A program made the translations under genes and the position numbers. A DNA stretch of 64,000 nt from Phellopilus nigrolimitatus (taxonomy: Eukaryota > Basidiomycota > Agaricomycetes > Hymenochaetales > Hymenochaetaceae): NCBI GenBank assembly GCA_021029095.1, contig JAJOHG010000028.1:310001-374000 (forward strand), in the 5' to 3' direction. Every line of letters begins with the position of its first letter. Position 1 is the first letter of the stretch. The notes below the pieces were generated by a model that ran no database searches, was not told the origin of the DNA, and saw nothing but the letters and a program-made list of their open reading frames with translations. This document shows positions 34,148 through 45,800 of the stretch, one piece after another.

Positions 34148-36070
34148 ATGGGTAAAGGCGTGAGTCGTCGTTTTATCTTTAGCTACAGGCTTCGCGCACT
34201 AGAAGTGACTGACGTCGTGCTTCGTGATCGTCGTGCAGTACAGCTCAGCCGTCGCGGGGAACCCGGTACGTCTTTATCGTCAATAGTCTCTTTAGAGATA
34301 TAGATCCTGACATCGCATCTCAGTATCTCGTCGGGTCGTTCGCGTGTATCGGAGGAGGACTCTTCGGTCTGGACATCTCGTCCATGTCCGGAGTGCTAAA
34401 CGTGAGCAATTTTCCTCACATTTATTTATGTTTTATACTCATGAAATATTAGAACGATGCCTACTTTCGCGTCTTCAACCACGTACGTCTATTTGACTTC
34501 TCACTGAGTTCATGAGCTTGATTGGTTCTCTCTCTCTTCATAGCCGGGATCAAACGCCCAGGGAGCAATTGTTGCCGCTATGCCCGCGGGTTCGTTTGTA
34601 GGGTCTCTTGCAGTCACTCAACTTGCCGATGTCTTTGGGCGTAAGAAAACAATTATCTCATCCGGAATCATCTGGGTCATTGGAAGTATCTTGCAGGCGG
34701 CAGCGCAGGTATACTGATTTTTATTTTATTTTATTTTATGTGCTCCAAAATATTGACACGAACTCGAAAGGAACGCGCCATGCTCGTCGTAGGCCGTGTC
34801 ATTTCTGGTCTGGCCGTCGGCCTCGCGTCTGCCACCGTCCCGCTCTACCAGGCTGAGATCACCGCGCCCGCGGTCCGCGGGCGTTACGTCGCGATGCAGC
34901 AGTGGTCCATCACGTGGGGGATTCTCATCCAGTACTTCATCGAGTTCGGATGCTCGTACATCAACGGCACGGCGTCGTTCCGCATCCCGTGGGCGTTACA
35001 GATGATCCCCGCGATCGTGCTCTCCGTCGGCATGCTGTGGTTCCCCGAGTCGCCGCGCTGGCTCGTCGACCACGGCCACGAGGAGGACGCGCTCGAGATC
35101 CTCGCGGACCTCCATGGGAAGGGCGACAAGGACAACGCGCTCGTGCAGCTCGAGTTCGAGGAGATCAAGCAGCAGGTGCACTTTGAGAAGACGGAGGGCG
35201 CGAAGAGCTATGTCGACCTCCTGAAGCCCGGCGTGCTCCGCCGCGTGTTCTTGGGCTCTTCGCTCCAGATGTGGAGTCAGCTTACGGGCATGAACATCAT
35301 GATGTACTACATCATCTACGTCTTCCAGGGCGCGGGTTTGACCGGCCGCCGCGGCAACCTCATCGCCGACGCTGTGCAATATGTCCTCAATGTCGCCTTC
35401 ACCAGTAAGCCGCTCTCCGAGAAAAAAGTAATTTTATTCTAATGTGTTCTTGCTTACAGTTCCCGCCATCATCTACATCGACAAATGGGGCCGGCGGCCG
35501 ATGCTGCTCGTCGGGCTCGCGCTCATGGGCTTCTTCCTTTTCCTCGTCGGGGGGCTGCAGGGCCGCTTCGGACAGTGGGGCAACATCGACGGCGCGCCGG
35601 TGTGGGTCATCACGGGGCACGCGGCGGCGACGAAGGGCATCATCGTGTGCTCGTACCTCTTCGTGTGCTCGTTCGCGATCACGATGGGGCCCGTCTCGTG
35701 GACGTACCCCGCGGAGATCTTCCCGATGCGCGTGCGCGCGAAGGCCGTCTCGGTGAGCACATCCGCGAACTGGCTGTTCAACTTCGCGCTCGCGTGGGCG
35801 GTCCCGCCGGGCCTGAGCACGATCGCGTACAAGACGTACTTCATCTTCGGCACGTTCAACTTCGCGGCGTTCGTGCACGTGTTCTTCATGTTCCCCGAGA
35901 CGAAGGGCCGCACGCTCGAGGAGATCGAGGACGTGTTCTCGCAGGGCCATATATTCAGCGCGTGGGCGATCAAGCCGCACGTAGGGAAAAAGACGCTCGA
36001 GGAGGTGAAGGCGCAGGTGGGGAAGAAGGACTACGACGACGAAAAGAGCTCTGATGTGGGCACGCCCTGA
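34148..36070 (+). CDS. MFS sugar transporter (hexose/H+ symporter type)
   Basis: Seven exons (34148-34159, 34239-34265, 34324-34401, 34453-34482, 34544-34708, 34771-35404, 35460-36070) join in frame to about 518 aa, a normal length for the family. Signatures of the sugar porter family are present: FGLDISSMSGVL in the first membrane helix, DVFGRKKTI after helix 2, GRVISGLAVGLASA, RGRYVAMQQ, PESPRWLVDHG before the central loop, QLTGMNIMMYY in helix 7, DKWGRRPML, PAEIFPMRVRAKA and the end motif PETKGRTLEEIEDVF. Twelve membrane helices are expected, with a hydrophilic C-terminal tail. It sits in the plasma membrane and imports a hexose or similar sugar. It is intact, GC-rich and single-copy at the centre of the inverted duplication. 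Confidence 0.93.
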
Positions 36071-36600
36071 GGTTTTTCCCTTCCGCTTTCTCCGGGTTTC
36101 TTGCACTTCTTCCTGTTTCTTTTTTGTGACCATTCTCCACACTCCACTTAACTTTTATATACGTTCTCCTCGAATAGCTACTCGTGTACGACCTGTATTG
36201 ACCCCTACGATGTTTTTCTTCGATTTGATTCTGGGCAAACGGTGATAGTTATAATGCTTATGGGCTTCAAATCGATTCGAGATCAAGCGTACTCTGCAGT
36301 TTACTGTACACCTGAGGCAGAACGATCGTAAAAACGCAATACATATCTCCACGCGCTATCGTATGAAGACACATGTACTTGTACTGCTGAAAACAGCTGG
36401 TTGTGGATATCAGCGCGAGACTCGGACACGCAGAGCTCAACCTAATTTTGGAGATAACAATAGATCTGCTGCGCAACATTTCGAAGGGGGTTCCGCGAGC
36501 GGCTGTCGATAGATATTCCACGCACACTTAGCTCGCAGCCATATGTCAGGATTGCTTTCTTAGCGAAGGAAGCCTGAAAGATCACTTTTCAATTGTCGAG
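36071..36600. other. Intergenic, downstream of the sugar transporter
   Basis: Transporter 3-prime flank, rich in T runs. No gene seen. The right arm of the inverted duplication begins just beyond. Confidence 0.45.
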
Positions 36601-36639
36601 TTCGGCAGGCCGGCTTTTAGGGTATGAGCGGAGTGATCG

Positions 36640-37760
36640 ATGTGCGTGAAGCGACTTGCGGGACAGAAGCTCCTAGACGTTTCAGTTTCGCACACGGATT
36701 ATATTGGAGTCTGGGAAGTTTTAGCGACATTGGCGCCAATTTTCTCGATGTCTAAGGAGCAGCGTATACAATTAATAACTCAACGATTTTTTGACCTGTT
36801 TGATTTGGCACGTACTGATCGCATTGTCAATATTATTCATAGCTGAAGGAGAGATACTGTCAATAAAGCGAAAGAGCAAAGAGAAAGCGGCAGCGCACCA
36901 TCGTGACATCCTCCAGTGCCTGGAACAGGTCATCCTCGATCTTCTCCGCGTCCGTCGCCACGATGAAGGTGGCCTTCATAAGCTCGTCCTTCGGGCGACC
37001 CATAAGCGCCTTGATGATCTCTTGGCCCAACTACTTTGACTTATGTGAAGTCCGCAGGTATTGAGTTGATATCATCATTCTCGTTGGACGTGGGGTAGGT
37101 CTGAAACAGCCTAGCTGAGTTCTGCACTGCAGGCGCCTGGATCGTCTCTGAGAGGCCGCTTGCAGATGCGATCGTGAAAATTCAAACCAACGAACATCTT
37201 CAGGATCAGGTCTCAACTTGTCCCTGGGCTTGCAGAAAGCGAGAGAAAATATTGAACATGCAGCTAACGAGCTAGGCAGTGTATTCGTTACGGTGATAGC
37301 GCGAAAGACAGACGATACAGACGGCAGAGTGTAGTAGTCCTTGAGTTCTTGAAGAGGCGTTGTTGTGGACGCGTTGTTGTGGGCGAGGTTCCCACGACGG
37401 TCTGTGCGTCTTTACTGACTAACACATGGCGCGCTTCTTGTCGAAGCGCTTGGGCCGCTTAACGCTGCTGGAGACGAGACCTCCGTCAAAGTTGCTAGTC
37501 CTCGCATCTCATCTGTGTTCGCAACACAGACACAAGGAAATCCAATCTGCCTCGACTTGACAAGATCTTTTGACTGTGCAATTTTTCAGGAAGAGAAACC
37601 CCTTCAAGACAACTCCGAATTCTTGTCCACTGGCTGTCGCAAACTGGTAACGATGGTCGCATCTTGCAATAAAATGGTACGAAAGCAGCAGCTAGGAACC
37701 CGCCATCCACTGATGGACTTCGCATAGCGTCAGGATGGAAAATCGTGATAAACAATGCGT
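36640..37760. pseudogene. Decayed inner gene of the right arm
   Basis: The plus strand frame at 36640-36846 (VKRLAGQKLLDVSVSHTD...FFDLFDLARTDRIV) looks like a real protein end. It pairs with the minus strand at 32370-32520. Farther right, a segment at 36880-37010 read on the minus strand gives QEIIKALMGRPKDELMKA. Frames are interrupted. Family unknown. Confidence 0.35.
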
Positions 37761-37849
37761 CCCGCTAATTTTTTTGTTTGGCCCAAGCTTTCGGGCCTGA
37801 TGCGACGACGGAAAACACAAAGTCTGACGTGAAGTGCAAGGCATTCAGG

Positions 37850-39700
37850 CTTTCCCGCAAAGATGAAGGATAAAAGGTGCGTACCGACTCGAATCATCTC
37901 TCCTCTTGACGTTTATGTTTGCATGCTTGCGCACGTAGCAATTTCGAATCTCGAATTTCACCGGGAATACTGAGACTGAAGGCGATGCCCGATGGCCGAT
38001 ACCCTGGGCTTTGTCCTTGTCTGGGTTCTAGACTGCTGCAACAAATGCTCAGGCTCCGCCTGGAGCGCGAGTACTTTAACTCGCGTAGCCGAGCGGGGCC
38101 TCACAAAGGCGGTTCCACGTCTTGGTGCAATTTCGCTGTACTTTCCTCGCGCCAGCGTTGAGACGGACTTGGTCATGACTGCCAGGACAAAGCGAGACTT
38201 CTGCTAGCAAATCGATCTGTATTCCTATTGTCAAAACTACAGGTCAATGTTCGAGGCTAAGGTCAAAAAGTTCTCCCACTCGCCTTCTACATATCTCGTT
38301 CTTCTTGTGCTGTGGACAAAAGCTGTCTTCTTGCTGGCTGCGCTTCTTCCGAACGAATGTCTGTCGGGACTAGCGCGACCGGTCTGGACACTGCAGCATA
38401 CCGAATAAGTATCTTCACCTTGGAGATAGTTCCTCGTCATCTCTGAGATGTAATATAGAGGTAGACGTACCCTGGATTTGGATGTGCTGCTGTTGGACTC
38501 ATTTGATACCTCGACTAGAATAGAGGATGGAGTCCAGCAGAAAGAGTAGACTGGTTTGCTATATGCCCGAACTGTTAAATGGAAGCGAGTAGGTGCAAAT
38601 GAATGGGGCGAGACTGAAGGAGGTACGTCGTCGTTCATGACGCGTCAAAATGGGCTGTGGTTATGATTATTATTCCAAAGGACTGACGAATGACTGCTCA
38701 GACATGCCTGCGATGATCCTATCGTTCTTGCACGAGCCAGCACTGGCGGATGTCTACAGAGTGCGCTTGGCCAAACGCGCTTGAATTGGAATGTTGCACT
38801 TGCGAGTTATTCATCCGTGTCGGTACATCGGACGCCTCCCAATCTATCCAAAGACAAACGCTTACGAACTGGCGCAGGAATGCTGCTGTGGATGATCTAG
38901 CGACCCCGGGAGGCCTTCTCTGGGGTGGCCATGTATCGTCGACCGTCGGCTCCCTATGTGGTAGTCAGCTCTGGCAGTAGACCAAGACGGATCAGGCGAC
39001 GGCAGGCGACGGACGTCTGTACGAAGGACACGATGAGCTGCGGACTGTTTGGCAAGGTGGGGTTGGATTTGAATGTTGCGCTTGCTTATGAATTCCAAGA
39101 CATTCCCATGTTGCATGTTCAACGTATGCCTCCCGACCTTGCTGAAGACTGGCATACGCTTCCGAACCAGTGTCATTAGAGATGATGCGGTGGACTGTCT
39201 AGAAAGTCTTCTGTCTTGGAGGTCTTCTTCGGTGTGCCCTGTATCGAAGCTACGCTCATTGTCGGCTTTTCCGGACCGGCAGTCAGCTCCAGCAGCAGAT
39301 CAAAACGAAGACCGAACCACCTACGAGCCGGTGCACAAAGAAACGCAAGCTCATTGGTTGAATCTCCGTTTATCTGGAATACGTTGGGTCCTCAAATTTA
39401 CCCGGGTCCAGATCAAAGCTGCCACTCTTAGAACACGAGGAGCTTCGGGTGTCCCCTCGCAACCCTTGCACAGCCTCTCTCATTGTGTAGGTGATGGTCT
39501 TTTACAAGGTGTTCCCGATAAAGGAATGTTTTGGTGGACCCACAGTTGCTGGCTTCCAAACTGGTTCTGCCCGTTTATCCGGTCGCAAAAAACTGTCCCA
39601 ATTTGGGCTGTTCTGGATATCATCTGCATCTATGACTGTGTTTTGGCTCTGATGTGCTAGGATGGGACTTTTTTCTTTTTACGAGAATTCGACAATGGAA
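37850..39700 (-). repeat. Module R, copy 3
   Basis: Inverted counterpart of 29400-31260, nearly identical through most of its length. The minus strand carries a 133-codon open frame at 38638-38237 that matches the plus strand of copy 1 at 16920-17315 only in part. No complete gene recognised. Confidence 0.5.
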
Positions 39701-39738
39701 GCCCGATGGCCGGCTCCTGTCACGGTCCCGTGCTGGCC

Positions 39739-39745
39739 ATAAAAT
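39739..39745 (+). promoter_or_regulatory. TATA-like box of the right-arm zinc-finger gene
   Basis: ATAAAAT in the context GGCCATAAAATGACGAC, about 205 bp before the ATG at 39949; mirror of 29367-29374. Confidence 0.5.
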
Positions 39746-39948
39746 GACGACTCGAACGCGCGCTCTGAGTTTTCTCAATTTGCTTCAGTCCACTCATCAT
39801 CCCCTTCTCGCACCCAACCCTTGTCTTCTTCAGACGACTGCATTGCGTCTTACAGGCAAAGGACATCTCATTCGTATCGCGCTTTAACTCGCATATTCTC
39901 AAGCACGGTCCCCAAATCGTCTCGCTCACCCCCTAGAATTTTTGGACA

Positions 39949-41373
39949 ATGCGATTCTTTACCACGTACGTCGCTCGTTCACGAAAGGCATGTGGCTCGA
40001 ACTAACGCTCAATCATTTAGTTACCCGTCTCCCTCTGACTCCATGGACCACGCCTTCCTCCCTGGAGCAAAGGGAAAGTACTCATTCATACCCTTGGCCC
40101 TCTCGCCATCTAAGGGAAAGGCCCTCCAGAAAAGCAAGAAGGGGACGAGAAGGCAAAGGTACCGCTTCCTTTATTTCATTTTATTTTAATTTCTGCGCCT
40201 GACCACGTCCATGGATTGTAGGAGCAAGGAAGGACCAGTCGCATCTGGTTCGACCCTCGCCGAACCGTCTTCACCGGATGTCCCATTGGATGAGATTCAT
40301 TCCTTCGACGGCCTTAATGCATCGACGATTTCTACCTCGCCCGTTGCTGGACCGTCATACATACCCTCAATCGGTAGGAACGATGACTTTAACATAGCGG
40401 CCGACCATTCGTGCGGAAGCGACTTGGACTTGGACTTGGAGTTCGCCGGTGAGGAGCTCCGGCGCAAATTGTCACCTCCTCTGCCCGCCCTTTCTAGTCC
40501 CTCATGGAAGGGCGTGCTGCTACCAGGCATCCTGTGAGCTCTCATGTCTCTGTTACCGCAATCAGCGTTCTTACCTTCCTATAGTGATGCTAAGGTGTTC
40601 GCTTCTGACTCTGTCTCTGAACATGCGAGCACTGTCTCGCATGACAGTGGGCAATCCAACAATTATTCGACCCCTCCGTGAGTGGATTTCCCTCGCACTA
40701 GAAGCTCCTCATGTATTGACCACAATCGTTCAGGTCGTCATGCGGCTCTCCGAGCCCGTCAACGTCATCGCAGTACAGGCCCCCGCTGCCGACAGGCAAA
40801 AATCTCCCTGGCGCCACCGAATCGCACGGTGAACACCTCCACCAGTTAGCTACAGTGCAACCGTCAGCGCTTCATCCTACTGGCCGCTCCGAGGCCGTTG
40901 CGACACAAAGGCAGAATCTAAAACGGAAGGCAGAGGAGGAAGCCCCCCGCACGAACTGCACGGATCCGACAAAAATGGTGTGCTTGTACAAGGGCTGTCA
41001 GGTGGAGCTCACTCGCGACAAGGACGTCATTCGCCGGCACCTCAAGACGCACAAGCCAGACTTCGAAGAGAGCCTGAAGTCTGTGGAATATTCGTGTCCG
41101 CACTGCGTGCACACGGAAGCAGGGGACAAGCGCAGCCATGTGTCAAGCGTCAAGAAGTACGACTCTTGGGAAAGTTTCGTGCGACACATCTTGGATGACT
41201 ACGGGCTGAACGCTGCTCGTTGCAATGAATGTGGGCGGGAAACGAAGAGGAACGGTCCTCGCCATAAGAGGGATTCGTGCGTGATCTGTATGCAGTGCAG
41301 AATGAGATTCGATAGCGGGTCTAAACGGAAGGAACACCAGAGGGCTTCGGGTCACCGGCAGACATACACGTAG
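39949..41373 (+). CDS. C2H2-like zinc-finger protein, right-arm copy
   Basis: Five exons (39949-39965, 40021-40158, 40222-40533, 40585-40677, 40734-41373), each the same length as in the left-arm copy, join to 399 aa. The product starts MRFFTTYPSPSD, runs through the Ser/Pro/acidic region and ends with the CLYKGC...HLKTH, CPHC, CNECGRE and CMQC...HQRASGH zinc-binding elements. Differences from the left copy are few (for example EELRRK against EEFRRK, EAVATQ against EAAATQ). Both copies are open and splice-competent, so both may be expressed. Probable nuclear regulator; targets unknown. Confidence 0.75.
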
Positions 41374-41839
41374 GAGAGGAACGCGCGAGGCGCACTTTGT
41401 TTGAAATGTTTTTCCCTTTCACGGCATTCCAACCATTCCTCCGTTGAACTTCAGTCAGCGTTGCGTATTTGTACGGGTAGAATTTGTATTGATTGATCTC
41501 TTCGTCTTTATTTTTAATTATTTGTAATATTGCATATTGTAGAAACAGAATGGATTTCGATCAAGGGCTGTATCAAATTTGAAGCTTGTAACAATCGCGT
41601 GACGTAACGTATTTAGAATGCACTGATCTTTCGCTTGTCGCTGTTGACCATCTGCGCATGCCAAACTCGAGGTTGTTCATGAAGCCTGGCACAAGGTAAG
41701 ACGTGGAACGCCAACATGCGCGCGTTTGCGAAGATCGGAGGCACACTTGTCGAGCCCAAGGAACCAGGTTTAGAGGCTAGCCACGAGAAAAAAATCAAAT
41801 GAAGCGTTCGCGAGACAAGGAATATCAAAGAGTCCCCGA

Positions 41840-42415
41840 GTTCCCATCATCACGGTTCATCTACATCTCTGTGCTTTCATGTCAACGGCTGCTCTGACGG
41901 TCGATGCCGATACGATTAGGCTCGCCTCCTACAAGATCAAGAACAAAACCGTGAGTATCTTGCTCGACCTTACCTTAGCATCAGAGATTCTATATCCTCA
42001 GTCCGGCAAGCATTTTGTACAGGGACAGCTCCGCTCATGGCTCAAGAGGTGCTCAGCCTCAGCCAAAAATCTGTTACCTGTGCGCTTCCTCACAACTTCG
42101 GTCTTTCTTCTATGTCGTTGTCTTACAAGGCGTTGGGTACAATGGTTACAAGGTACCCAAGAAGGGATTTTTTTGGTAAAGTGAAGGAAGGGGTTCTTGG
42201 AGTAACATTCTTGAAGCGAAAGAGTTATGCATCAGCAAAAAAAGGGGAAGCATTCTTTGGACTTATCGAAGACGAGAGGTTTCGTCTCCGCTGTCAAATA
42301 ATCGGGGAAAGTTTCTTCATTTCTAACAAGGAAGTCGCTGATCTTAAGTTCCAGCAATCGGAGGCAATGCTCGGACTCATCCGAGGAGGCCAGTCTTTCC
42401 ACCGTGCTCGTTGAC
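41840..42415 (+). pseudogene. FK8: decayed FunK1-type kinase C-lobe
   Basis: Mirror partner of FK7. LLDLTLAS stands where LDFDLA is expected. The activation segment is frame-shifted (SGKHFVQGQLRSWLKRC instead of HRTGTxPFMARE). C-lobe pieces continue in another frame to about 42414. The 5-prime stub and intron seen in FK7 are less clear here. Confidence 0.5.
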
Positions 42416-42933
42416 GAAGATCAAAGGCACAGCACCACTAATTTCAATATACGCGTCGCAGACGAGGGGAGCATAGCATAGGCATGGCAGGAGCTGCTGT
42501 TATTATCTCTCGTAAGGTGGAGGGCTGCTTGCGAGAGTCTCATAGCCGTCGAAACCTCGCACACGAGACTTGTGTATGAGATACCGACAGTAAACCGAGA
42601 CCTAAAGGATATATCTGAACATGTGGCTCATCCTTCGTTTTCATAGTTGAGACTCGAACGCGGTTTGAATTGGCTTCTTGAGAGTATAAGTATTGCACGT
42701 GAATATACAACAAAGGATTGAATTTGCACATTATACAATTGTGTGATTACCCGTTCAGAAAGGGCAGGTAATGACAAATCCTCGTCCGGTTCCTAGAGGT
42801 GTCCAGTCCAAAGTTCATTCCAGACGACGAGTTTCCTTTAACAGCAACTGATACGCAATTGATGAAGAACACGCTGGTGCGCACGCTGGTCTTGTAAATA
42901 CGAGAAGTTCGGCAAGGAGCAAGGCACACAGCA

Positions 42934-42953
42934 CGCGTAAAAGCCGGCCCTAA
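42934..42953 (+). promoter_or_regulatory. Shared kinase upstream motif, copy 4
   Basis: CGCGTAAAAGCCGGCCCTAA, 98 bp before the first ATG (43051) of the FK9 region. Identical to the FK6 copy in mirror position. Confidence 0.6.
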
Positions 42954-43202
42954 CTTACAGTAAGTTTCACACGTCTCCAGAACGTCCACGTGACACTGCG
43001 GCGGCGATTCGAGTGTCCCTAGACACGCGTTTCTTGTCTTCAACCTAATCATGTTTGTATTATCTAGTGAGTAGTAGCTGCTTTCTGAGAGTGGCGCAGA
43101 TACTAAATTTATGATTCTTTGCAGCAGAAACAGCCCAGCCGGACGAGTCGGCCTAGTCCGTGCAAGGCCCATCCAGAACCAGAGCAATACACTGAAGGAA
43201 GC

Positions 43203-45800
43203 ATGGACGACGATCTCGGAAGGGACATTAACGATTATACTTGCACCGGGATCCCGTTCAACGACTTTTTGGAACTTGCTTTCAATCTCACAGAAGATGA
43301 ACATGCTAAACTTCTGACTGACGTCGAAGTCTGGGCCGTACATAACAGCGAGGAGTACAAGGCGGAGTTGAGAAAGCTTGTGGCTCACCGAAATGAGGAA
43401 CAGCTGTACAAACCGTTCGTGAATATGGGGAATATGATTCTAAAACGTGCTGAATCCGAAAGAAACGTGGCGAACGCAAGGAGGATCAAGCTGCTTCAAG
43501 TTGAGAAGGATGTGATACCTGGCGGGTATGCGGACGGGAAACCCGATGTCGTGCTAGTTCCGGACAGCACCTATGGGAAGGAGGAAATGAAGAAGGTCGA
43601 CGCGGGCCGTCGGAATGCTGATAAGAAGCATAAACACGTCGGGGAGGCAAGCGCGGGCGCGAAGGATGTCGTTGAAGCTGTAGAGGCCACTAGCGCTATC
43701 CTAGACACAGGAGATGCGGACGCGAACGATGTCTCCGGTGCCCAGTCTAAGGAAGTCATCGAGGCGGATTCAAGCGTCAAGGGCAAGTCCGAAGATCGAG
43801 GCGGATTGACACAGGTCCGAGTCAATTGGCTAAGTACATTACTGCCCTTCGAATTCAAGCAAAAAGTTAACAGCGCTTCGGAGAACTCGGAGAAGGCAGA
43901 CGAGGAGGGTGTTGGTAATGGAGGACGATCCTGGGAGATAGGGTCGGCAGACACATCGAGGTCGGGTAAAACGAGTAAAGGGAAGGGAAAAAAGCGCCCT
44001 GCAGAGGACGAGGCAGATGAAGAGTATTCGAGTCGCTCGGCTAGTTCGTCCAAGCGTGGCAAGGGTAGTTCCTTCAAGCGCGGCACGAGCATTTCATCCA
44101 AGCGTCAATTTACAGGGAAGAAATCTAGCTCTGACAGGTCTGGGAAGCCAAGCGCGACAAAGACATCTTCCATTTCTATGGGCGGAAGCCAAGGATCTTC
44201 GGGAAGGCCGAGCAACATCAGCGTACCTAACGGCGATGCATTTATGAACACGCATACACTGGAAGGTCCTCCAGAACTCGTCATGCGCTCCAGCGCTTAT
44301 CTCGATCATGTATCAGGAACTACAACGGGGCCTACATCATCTACGAACATACCTACACCCTCAAAAACTAGCAGATCAGTGAGGGTGCAGCTTGCAAGCT
44401 ACGTTGCAGAGATGTTTAGCGCCCGCGGCGACCGTAAATTCGCCTTTGCAGTTCTTGTCGAGGGAAACGATATCACTTTGTTTTTCTACCATCGCTCGGC
44501 GATCATACAAGCGGATCCTTTCGACATCGCGAGTAATCCGACATATTTCGCCCTTCTTCTCCTTATGTTCTATCGCGACCTTCCTGACCTCGGTTTCAAC
44601 GAGATCATGGGATACTGCAATCCATTCGATTTCACGGACGAATCTACGAACAAACTGCAATCTGGTCTGCTGGAGCCTGTCAAAGGCTCGGACACACCGC
44701 TGGATATCAGCAAGATCGTTTTGGGGGAGAAGCTAGCCTCTCCCTACTGTTTAATTGGACGCGGAACGTCCGTCATCAAAGCGAACATAGATGGGTATAA
44801 TCTAGTGATCAAATTCAGTTGGCAAGCCAAGACTCGAGAAAACGAAGACGAATTCATCCTGGATGCGCGAACACTGCTCGATATCATCGAGCACATCCCG
44901 GAGATATTTGGGAAAGCTGTGGTGGATGACATGACACCGGTCGCCAAGCTCCGAGACGCTTGCATGAGAAAGGGCGAGATTTTCGAAGTGAGGGAGTTTC
45001 GGGCTCTCGTCATGAGGGAGTACTTTCATATCTACGATCTCGGACCGAGGGACTTCTGGAGTGTGATAGTCCAGATCGCTAAATGTGAGCGATGTGTCTT
45101 CTTCAGGACAGATGTAGTTATTAAACGTATCACAGGTCTGCATACGCTATTCGTTCGATTGAAGATGCTGCACGGGGACATCAGTATCAGTAACATCGCG
45201 TTCTATAGGAATGACAAGAACGAGATCATCGCCGTCCTGCTCGATTTCGATCTGGCGTCGTACTTTCCGCTTAAGCAGTCAAGCAACCACCGCACTGGGA
45301 CAGCGCCTTTCATGGCTCGAGAGGTGCTGAACTTAAACGACAAAGATTTTACCCGTGCGCTTCATCATGACCTGGAGTCTCTCTTCTATATCGTTGTCTG
45401 GTATAGCGTTGGATATAAGGGTTACAAAATACCCAAGAAGGGAGACATTCTGGCTGATTGGAGGAAGGGTTCTTGGGAGAAAATTCTGATTGCGAAAAAC
45501 CAATTCATCTCCGGCAACGCGATCGAACCAGCCTCGATGGCAGCAGTCCTTAAACATGTTGAAGATGAGGATCTCCGTCTTTGCTGTGAAGGAATTGGAT
45601 CTTGTTTTCATGATGCGAGCGCAGAGATCACTGCTCAAAGAAAACGAGACAACATAAAAATGCGCGAGTTATCACGCCCGGAGAGAGCGTTGGCGGAGGC
45701 TGCAGCGAGCAAGGCGCCTAGGACCCTTGCTCCCCCGGTCACTTATGCCGAGTGGATGAAAGGTGCCGGTGAAGATACGTCGTGCACTTGCTGTCAGTAA
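43203..45800 (+). CDS. FK9: full-length FunK1-type fungal protein kinase
   Basis: Exon 43203-45084 and exon 45136-45800 give about 848 aa after removal of a 51-nt GTGAGC...CACAG intron at 45085-45135. Because this intron is a multiple of three and lacks a stop, the sequence is also open without splicing. The homologous intron in FK6 and FK12 is 50 nt and must be spliced, so I treat it as an intron here too. Domains: N-terminal helical region, basic/acidic linker, short SSKRG repeat, kinase with LIGRGTSVIKANIDGYNLVIKFSWQ, LHGDISISN, LLDFDLA, GTAPFMAREVL. The tail stops early at SCTCCQ, ten or so residues short of FK6. As in FK6, an upstream ATG (43051) cannot be joined in frame, so MDDDLG is used as start. 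Confidence 0.75.
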   Translation: MDDDLGRDINDYTCTGIPFNDFLELAFNLTEDEHAKLLTDVEVWAVHNSEEYKAELRKLVAHRNEEQLYKPFVNMGNMILKRAESERNVANARRIKLLQVEKDVIPGGYADGKPDVVLVPDSTYGKEEMKKVDAGRRNADKKHKHVGEASAGAKDVVEAVEATSAILDTGDADANDVSGAQSKEVIEADSSVKGKSEDRGGLTQVRVNWLSTLLPFEFKQKVNSASENSEKADEEGVGNGGRSWEIGSADTSRSGKTSKGKGKKRPAEDEADEEYSSRSASSSKRGKGSSFKRGTSISSKRQFTGKKSSSDRSGKPSATKTSSISMGGSQGSSGRPSNISVPNGDAFMNTHTLEGPPELVMRSSAYLDHVSGTTTGPTSSTNIPTPSKTSRSVRVQLASYVAEMFSARGDRKFAFAVLVEGNDITLFFYHRSAIIQADPFDIASNPTYFALLLLMFYRDLPDLGFNEIMGYCNPFDFTDESTNKLQSGLLEPVKGSDTPLDISKIVLGEKLASPYCLIGRGTSVIKANIDGYNLVIKFSWQAKTRENEDEFILDARTLLDIIEHIPEIFGKAVVDDMTPVAKLRDACMRKGEIFEVREFRALVMREYFHIYDLGPRDFWSVIVQIAKCERCVFFRTDVVIKRITGLHTLFVRLKMLHGDISISNIAFYRNDKNEIIAVLLDFDLASYFPLKQSSNHRTGTAPFMAREVLNLNDKDFTRALHHDLESLFYIVVWYSVGYKGYKIPKKGDILADWRKGSWEKILIAKNQFISGNAIEPASMAAVLKHVEDEDLRLCCEGIGSCFHDASAEITAQRKRDNIKMRELSRPERALAEAAASKAPRTLAPPVTYAEWMKGAGEDTSCTCCQ

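Noticed and set aside
34884..35973. Long frames on the strand opposite the sugar transporter
   Set aside because: They result from the high GC3 of the transporter exons; no motifs, and the transporter is certain.
43119..45800. A single-exon 893-residue kinase
   Set aside because: It depends on a non-ATG start and on reading through a 51-nt intron that is clearly spliced in the 50-nt paralogs.
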